Source: Candidatus Doudnabacteria bacterium
Lineage (GTDB): Bacteria; Patescibacteriota; Doudnabacteria; UBA920; O2-02-FULL-48-8
Length of the DNA: 8,964 nucleotides
Assembly (NCBI GenBank): GCA_016207695.1
Contig: JACQPC010000092.1
Coordinates: forward strand, 1 to 8,964
Reading direction: 5' to 3'
Positions within the stretch are counted from its first letter, which is position 1, and each line of letters begins with the position of its first letter. Under the pieces are notes generated by a model. It was not told the DNA's origin and made no database searches. It saw only the letters and a program-made list of their open reading frames with translations. Of the stretch, positions 4,895-8,964 are shown one piece after another. The position numbers and the translations under genes are program-made.

Positions 4895-7800
4895 ATGCAA
4901 TTATCTGAAAAAGCACGAAAAGCAGTGGCTTTCGGCTTGGCTTTCTCCACCTTAGTGTGGAGCTTCAGCCTGTTTGCCGCTTTGCCATTTGCTTCCGCCG
5001 CTGCTCACAGCAATGGTTGTGTTGTCCTCTCTGGCGGGACCGTTTGGCTTTTGGAAAACGGCACCCGAAGAGGTTTTACCTCTGCTGAAGTGTTCATGTC
5101 GCATGGGTATAACTTCGGCCAAGTTGTCGCTGCCAACAGCGATGATACGGCTTTGCCAGTGGGTCCAATCATGACCTATGCTGACGGCACCTTGGTCAAG
5201 GGTCCAACTGACCCCTTGGTCTATTTGGTGGCCAACGGGCAAAAGCGAGGATTCGTGTCCGGCTCAGTGTTTACCGGCCTTGGGTTTAGCTTCGCTAATA
5301 TCCAATCAGCTCCCGTGAACACCTTCTCGGATCTTCCGACCGGCGCCAACCTCGAATCAGCCACCGAGCGGCACACTGCAGGTGTCTTGGTCAATTCCGG
5401 CGGGACTGTTTGGAAAATGACCGCCACCGGCAGAATGGGCATTCCTTCCATGGAAGTTTTCAACTCCTATGGCTATAGCTTTGCTAAAGTCGTGGCGGCT
5501 AATTCTGCCGACACTTCCGCGGCAAACGAAGGCGTGGTCACCGCCCGCGCTGCTTGCTCTGGCGGCGATGTCACTCCTCCAGTCACCGGCAATGTCACTG
5601 TCAGTTTGGCTTCCGATAACCCAGCGGTTTCAACCCTGGTTACCGGCCAAGCCACTGCTGATTTGGCTCACTTTATGTTCTCGGGATCCGGCACCGTGAA
5701 TAGCGTCGTCTTTGCCCGCATTGGCGTGTCTGCTGATTCCACGCTTTCAAATGTTTACCTGTTTGACGGCTCAACCAGAATCACAGATGCCGCCTCGGTT
5801 TCTGACGGCAAGATTACCTTCACCAACAGTTCCGGGCTCTTCGCTGTCAGCGGTTCCAAGAACCTGGCGGTTAAGTCCGACATTGCTACCGGCACTTCCG
5901 GGCAAACCGTGGGTGTAAGACTTGATTCTGCGGCCCTCGCTTCCGGTTCAGTCGGCGGACTTCCGGTTTCCGGCAACATCCACACCATCGCTTCTGCCAC
6001 TCTGGCAGGCGTTGCTGTGGGCACTCCGTTGCCGTCCTCCGCAGCCACCACTGACCCAGGCAACGATGTCCGGGTCTGGGAATCAACCTTCACCATCACC
6101 ACTCGCGACGTGGTTCTTTCCCGCTTGGCTCTGCGCCAGATCAACTCGGTGCTGCCAGCGGATGTCAAGAACTTCCGCCTGTTGGTTGACGGCGTCCAGC
6201 AAGGTTCAGCCGTTTCGCAAGTTGATGCCAACGGCTACGTGACCTTCTCTGGCTTCACCAAGACTTTGGCCACCGGCTCCCGCGTGGTGAAAGTCATCGC
6301 TGATGTCATTGGCGGCTCATCCCGCATCATCCAAATGTCGCTTAGAAACAAGGCTGACTTGGATGCCAAGGATTCGCAATATGGCGTCAACGTCTCGGCC
6401 ACTGGCACCTTCCCGGCCTCCACTGCCACGCTCACCATCAACTCCGGCAGTATGACCGTGGTTAAGGCCACGGATTCGCCGTCCGGCAACGTTGCCGATG
6501 GCGCGTCCAATGTCAAATTGGCCAAATACACCTTCACCGCTTATGGTGAGGGCATCAAAGTGGAAACTTTGCTGGTTGACTTCACCCATGTCACCTCTGG
6601 CGATGTGGCTGAAACCTCAACCTTAAGAAACGGCAAAGTCGTGGTCAACGGCTCCCAAGTCGGCTCCACCACCACTTTGGATCCAGCCTCCACCGGCACG
6701 TCGTTTACCACCAACTTCATAGTCAATCCAGGCAGTCCTGCTTCTGTGGAAGTTTATGCCGACATGTTTGACAATGACGGCACGGACGCGGTATCCGACG
6801 GCGACAAGATCACTGTGACCTTGTCCTTAGGCTCTTCAAATGCCACCAGACAAATCTCATTGGGAACCATCAACGTTCCTTCAGCCAACGTGGCTGCCAA
6901 CCAGGTTACGGTCGCCGCAGGCTCCATCACTCTGGCCTCGGCCACCAATTACACCAGCCACACTGTGGTGGTGCCCAAGACCAACTACAAGGTTGGCGCT
7001 TGGAACCTTACCGGCGGCACGACCGAAGATGTGAACATGCACACCTTCTCGCTGGACATTGATGAAACCTCGGGCACGACCTTCAACGAAGACGACCTGA
7101 CTGACTGCTACCTGAAATATGGCTCCAGCCAGTCCACGGTGAAGTCTTCCATGACTGCGGCAGACAACGACTGGTCAGTCAGCTTCACGCTGGCGACCAA
7201 TGTCGTGATGCCGATTGAGCTCTACTGCAATATCGGCTCTACTGTCACCGCCACTCATGCGCTCAAGACCGACCTTACCGCCACTGGCACAGGCGCTATG
7301 TCTTCCGCATCTGTCAGCCAAGCTGACAAGGATGGCCAGACCTTAACAGGCGCGACAAGCGGCTCACTGACTGAAGCCATCGGCGCCGGCAATCCAATTA
7401 CCTCGATTACCGAGGATAATGTCACCAAGAAAGTCGCGGCCTTCAAGTGGACCGCGGCTGACGAGTCTTTCACCCTAAGTGAAATCAACGTCAACGTGGC
7501 CGCTGCCACCACTGTTAGCAATGTCATCCTGAAGGATTCCACAGGCGCGACCCTGGCTACCCGCCCGGGCGCCACTGATGTAACCTTCGGAGGCATTAGC
7601 GTTCCAATAGCGGTTGGCGCGACAGTCGAATTGAGCGTGGAGCTGCAGCTAGGCGCTGTGGGCACTGGCGCTGGTACTTCTCGCGAAGATGTTGCCGTGA
7701 CTCTTGATTCCTACAAGAAACGAGACTCACAAGGCGTTGAAACCGAAGATACGGACAACGTTGCTGGCAACTCGCACTTTGTGTTCAAGGCTATTCCAGT

Positions 7801-8476
7801 CGCCACCCAGGGTTCAGTTTCCAGCGTTTTGGCGCTTTCCGAGATGGATCTTTACCGTCTGACCGTGAAAGCCCAAGGCGGCCCGGTTGCGGTCAAGCAA
7901 TTGGCTTTCAAGGTGACCTTCACCGACATTACGGATGACACCTTGACTATCGGCAGCCTTAAGTTCTACAAGGATGGCAACGATTACACGGATTCGGTCA
8001 GAATCGTTGACCAAGGCGGTGTTAACGCGAAGAGCGGCGGCACTGCCATCGGCGAGTCTGACACCGACATCTACGTCACCTTTGGCAGCGATGCCCAAAG
8101 CGAAGATCAGGTGGCGGACGGCTCGACTGTGGAATACAAGCTGCGCGGCACTCCAGCCGGATTTGATGCGGCTGACAAAGACTCATTCCGCATTGAAATG
8201 CTGGCTGATTCCGCCACAGCGAATCGCTACCTAAACGATGCTGACGCGACAACTGCTGAAATCGTGGCGACCATTGCCAACTCGGCAGGGACCACCAAGG
8301 CGAGCTTGCCGCAGTACTTCCTGTGGTCAGACATTTCAGCTGTTCCGCATGACGCTGACGTGGTTGACGACGCAGACGGCACTGCCGACACCTCGACCTC
8401 TACAGCTGACTGGTCCAACGGTTACTTGGTAAAGAACTTCCCGCTTTCTTCCTCTTCGTTCTCATTCCCGCAGTAA
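4895..8476 (+). CDS. Giant secreted S-layer-like surface protein
   Basis: The 1193-residue protein has a basic N-terminus, a hydrophobic core (about 11-30) and a likely cleavage at ASA-A (35/36). Three short modules follow at 49-93, 108-153 and 171-215, of the form VWLLENGTRRGFTS-x-VF-x-GY. Cys42 and Cys221 bracket them. From about 230 on there are some six Ig-like beta modules rich in Thr, Ser, Ala, Val, Gly and Asp (roughly 255-368, 396-515, 541-680, 700-810, 845-965 and 970-1110). A second Cys pair, 738 and 778, lies in the fourth. The end is Asp-rich (DADVVDDADGTADT), then ADWSNGYLVKNFP and a Ser/Phe tail. There is no C-terminal membrane helix, sortase motif or enzyme motif. Codon choice is strongly biased to GGC, ACC, GCC and AAC, unlike the AT-rich flanks, as expected for a very abundant protein. 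S-layer function is inferred from size, secretion, composition and expression signals. Confidence 0.8.
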   Translation: MQLSEKARKAVAFGLAFSTLVWSFSLFAALPFASAAAHSNGCVVLSGGTVWLLENGTRRGFTSAEVFMSHGYNFGQVVAANSDDTALPVGPIMTYADGTLVKGPTDPLVYLVANGQKRGFVSGSVFTGLGFSFANIQSAPVNTFSDLPTGANLESATERHTAGVLVNSGGTVWKMTATGRMGIPSMEVFNSYGYSFAKVVAANSADTSAANEGVVTARAACSGGDVTPPVTGNVTVSLASDNPAVSTLVTGQATADLAHFMFSGSGTVNSVVFARIGVSADSTLSNVYLFDGSTRITDAASVSDGKITFTNSSGLFAVSGSKNLAVKSDIATGTSGQTVGVRLDSAALASGSVGGLPVSGNIHTIASATLAGVAVGTPLPSSAATTDPGNDVRVWESTFTITTRDVVLSRLALRQINSVLPADVKNFRLLVDGVQQGSAVSQVDANGYVTFSGFTKTLATGSRVVKVIADVIGGSSRIIQMSLRNKADLDAKDSQYGVNVSATGTFPASTATLTINSGSMTVVKATDSPSGNVADGASNVKLAKYTFTAYGEGIKVETLLVDFTHVTSGDVAETSTLRNGKVVVNGSQVGSTTTLDPASTGTSFTTNFIVNPGSPASVEVYADMFDNDGTDAVSDGDKITVTLSLGSSNATRQISLGTINVPSANVAANQVTVAAGSITLASATNYTSHTVVVPKTNYKVGAWNLTGGTTEDVNMHTFSLDIDETSGTTFNEDDLTDCYLKYGSSQSTVKSSMTAADNDWSVSFTLATNVVMPIELYCNIGSTVTATHALKTDLTATGTGAMSSASVSQADKDGQTLTGATSGSLTEAIGAGNPITSITEDNVTKKVAAFKWTAADESFTLSEINVNVAAATTVSNVILKDSTGATLATRPGATDVTFGGISVPIAVGATVELSVELQLGAVGTGAGTSREDVAVTLDSYKKRDSQGVETEDTDNVAGNSHFVFKAIPVATQGSVSSVLALSEMDLYRLTVKAQGGPVAVKQLAFKVTFTDITDDTLTIGSLKFYKDGNDYTDSVRIVDQGGVNAKSGGTAIGESDTDIYVTFGSDAQSEDQVADGSTVEYKLRGTPAGFDAADKDSFRIEMLADSATANRYLNDADATTAEIVATIANSAGTTKASLPQYFLWSDISAVPHDADVVDDADGTADTSTSTADWSNGYLVKNFPLSSSSFSFPQ
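5039..5539 (+). repeat. Three tandem N-terminal surface modules within the S-layer-like protein
   Basis: Residues 49-93, 108-153 and 171-215 share a pattern of aromatic-hydrophobic, NG or TG, a basic pair, F/I-x-S, VF, G-Y/F-x-F and a small-residue stretch (AANSDDT in the first, AANSADT in the third). The third is the most diverged: TGRMGIPS replaces NG-x-(K/R)RGF. The same module occurs twice in the small secreted protein at 2325-2789. Confidence 0.7.
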
Positions 8477-8495
8477 CCTTAGGTTCTGGTTAGTC

Positions 8496-8526
8496 ATCCT
8501 CCTTCGCTCTTCGAGCTTCGGAGGAT
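8496..8526. repeat. Interrupted inverted repeat after the S-layer-like gene
   Basis: ATCCTCC (8496-8502) pairs with GGAGGAT (8520-8526). Inside, a symmetric 3x3 TTC/TTC internal loop leads to GCTC (8506-8509) paired with GAGC (8513-8516) around a TTC loop. There is no T-tail, so it is not the terminator itself. I have the impression that similar TCCTCC-TTCG hairpins recur in CPR genomes but cannot verify that here. It may stabilise the mRNA 3' end or be a dispersed repeat. Confidence 0.6.
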
Positions 8527-8530
8527 AAGC

Positions 8531-8560
8531 AAAAACCGCCCCACTCCAGGGGCGGTTTTT
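8531..8560. terminator. Strong rho-independent terminator after the S-layer-like gene
   Basis: A perfect 12-bp stem pairs 8531-8542 (AAAAACCGCCCC) with 8549-8560 (GGGGCGGTTTTT) around the loop ACTCCA. Its A5 and T5 flanks make it formally bidirectional. It is the second of two tandem hairpins. Confidence 0.93.
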
Positions 8561-8575
8561 GGTATGCGGTACGCG

Positions 8576-8604
8576 TTGACAAGGCGATTTCGCAGTTTTA
8601 AAAT
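8576..8604 (+). promoter_or_regulatory. Near-consensus promoter of the small helical protein gene
   Basis: Perfect TTGACA (8576-8581), a 17-bp spacer and TAAAAT (8599-8604, five of six matches). The predicted start of transcription is 8611, only 5 nt before the first ATG at 8616. Confidence 0.75.
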
Positions 8605-8615
8605 ATAAAGACTTA

Positions 8616-8933
8616 ATGATGGCGGCGAGAAAAGGCATTATGGCAAAGAAGGCAAAAACGAATCTTTTAACGAAAGTCGATCTGGACAAGATAGCCGGGC
8701 TTTTGGATGCGCAATTTGATAATCGCCTTAAGCCGTTTGTGGAAGAATTCGTAGGGGAAAGGGTCAATAGCTTGGAAACAAGCCTCAAGGCTTATATCCA
8801 CGAAGGAGTGGAAACGATCATGGACGGCATGGACAACCTGGCCAAAGAATTGACTGAAAGAGAAAAAGTTGAGCGCATCGCCAAAGCTGTCAAAGAAATC
8901 GGGGAAAAAGTCGGGATCAAAGTTGACATATAA
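8616..8933 (+). CDS. Small charged, helical protein of unknown function
   Basis: The frame gives 105 residues from the ATG at 8616. The ATG at 8640 (MAKKAKTNLLTK) would give 97 residues and is preceded by AAAGG at a tight 4-base spacing, so the start is uncertain. The predicted transcription start at 8611 allows either. The sequence is almost entirely amphipathic helix with many Lys, Glu and Asp residues and no Cys or Trp: a first part up to about 65 (LDKIAGLLDAQFDNRLKPFVEEF), then a heptad-like stretch to the end (MDGMDNLAKELTEREKVERI, then VGIKV). It has no signal peptide or membrane segment, so it should be cytoplasmic. I recognise no family. It resembles short coiled-coil proteins seen in many CPR genomes. 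It stands alone, with its own strong promoter and a terminator, so it is a monocistronic gene. Confidence 0.75.
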   Translation: MMAARKGIMAKKAKTNLLTKVDLDKIAGLLDAQFDNRLKPFVEEFVGERVNSLETSLKAYIHEGVETIMDGMDNLAKELTEREKVERIAKAVKEIGEKVGIKVDI

Positions 8934-8936
8934 AAA

Positions 8937-8964
8937 CAAAACCGCCCAGTCATTCGACCGGGCG
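8937..8964 (+). terminator. Terminator cut by the window end
   Basis: CGCCC-A-GTC (8943-8951) pairs with GAC-C-GGGCG (8956-8964) around the loop ATTC, with one A-C mismatch. It is preceded by A-rich DNA, and the T-tail would lie beyond the window. It starts a few bases after the TAA at 8931-8933. Confidence 0.7.

Noticed and set aside
7255..7665. Long minus-strand frame inside the S-layer-like gene, with others at 5755-6231 and 7814-8098
   Set aside because: Low-stop antisense frames arise from the GC-rich, biased codons of the real gene. No ribosome binding sites or family motifs are seen.

Overview
The window looks like a chromosomal segment of an uncultivated Candidate Phyla Radiation bacterium (Patescibacteria, most like Parcubacteria). 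This is inferred from gene content: a lamin-tail-domain surface protein, a membrane-anchored PaaX/Cas2-like protein, a SpoIIM/DUF95 membrane protein and a giant secreted S-layer-like protein carrying repeats I associate with that group. The genetic code appears standard: TAA, TAG and TGA all end ORFs, and no long frame reads through TGA. Both tRNA genes encode their CCA ends.

Layout. (1) 1-2290: a degenerate 7-bp repeat array leads straight into nusB, which overlaps a secreted protein with two lamin-tail domains. A gene for the DNA-binding protein HU follows after 8 bp. A strong terminator closes this likely three-gene operon. (2) 2269-2829: a promoter whose -35 box lies in that terminator's loop drives a small secreted protein, followed by its own terminator. 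(3) 2871-3664: a membrane-anchored winged-helix plus Cas2/PaaX-like protein lies between two nearly identical 38-bp palindromes. The first palindrome overlaps the -35 box of the gene's apparently leaderless promoter. (4) 3712-4520: tRNA-Pro(UGG) on the minus strand diverges from a SpoIIM-like gene, which is followed after 5 nt by tRNA-Gly(UCC) and a terminator. (5) 4593-8560: a near-consensus promoter, a leader of about 267 nt with a hairpin at its predicted 5' end and a branched fold, and a 1193-residue S-layer-like protein, ended by two hairpins. (6) 8576-8964: a small charged helical protein with its own consensus promoter and a terminator cut by the window end.

Themes. Much of the window serves the cell surface: the lamin-tail protein, the small secreted protein and the S-layer-like protein, of which the last two share a repeat module. 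The rest is information processing (NusB, HU, tRNAs). The least explained parts are the paired palindromes around the PaaX/Cas2-like gene, the structured leader of the S-layer gene and the heptad array before nusB. All functional statements are read from sequence only; no database search was possible.
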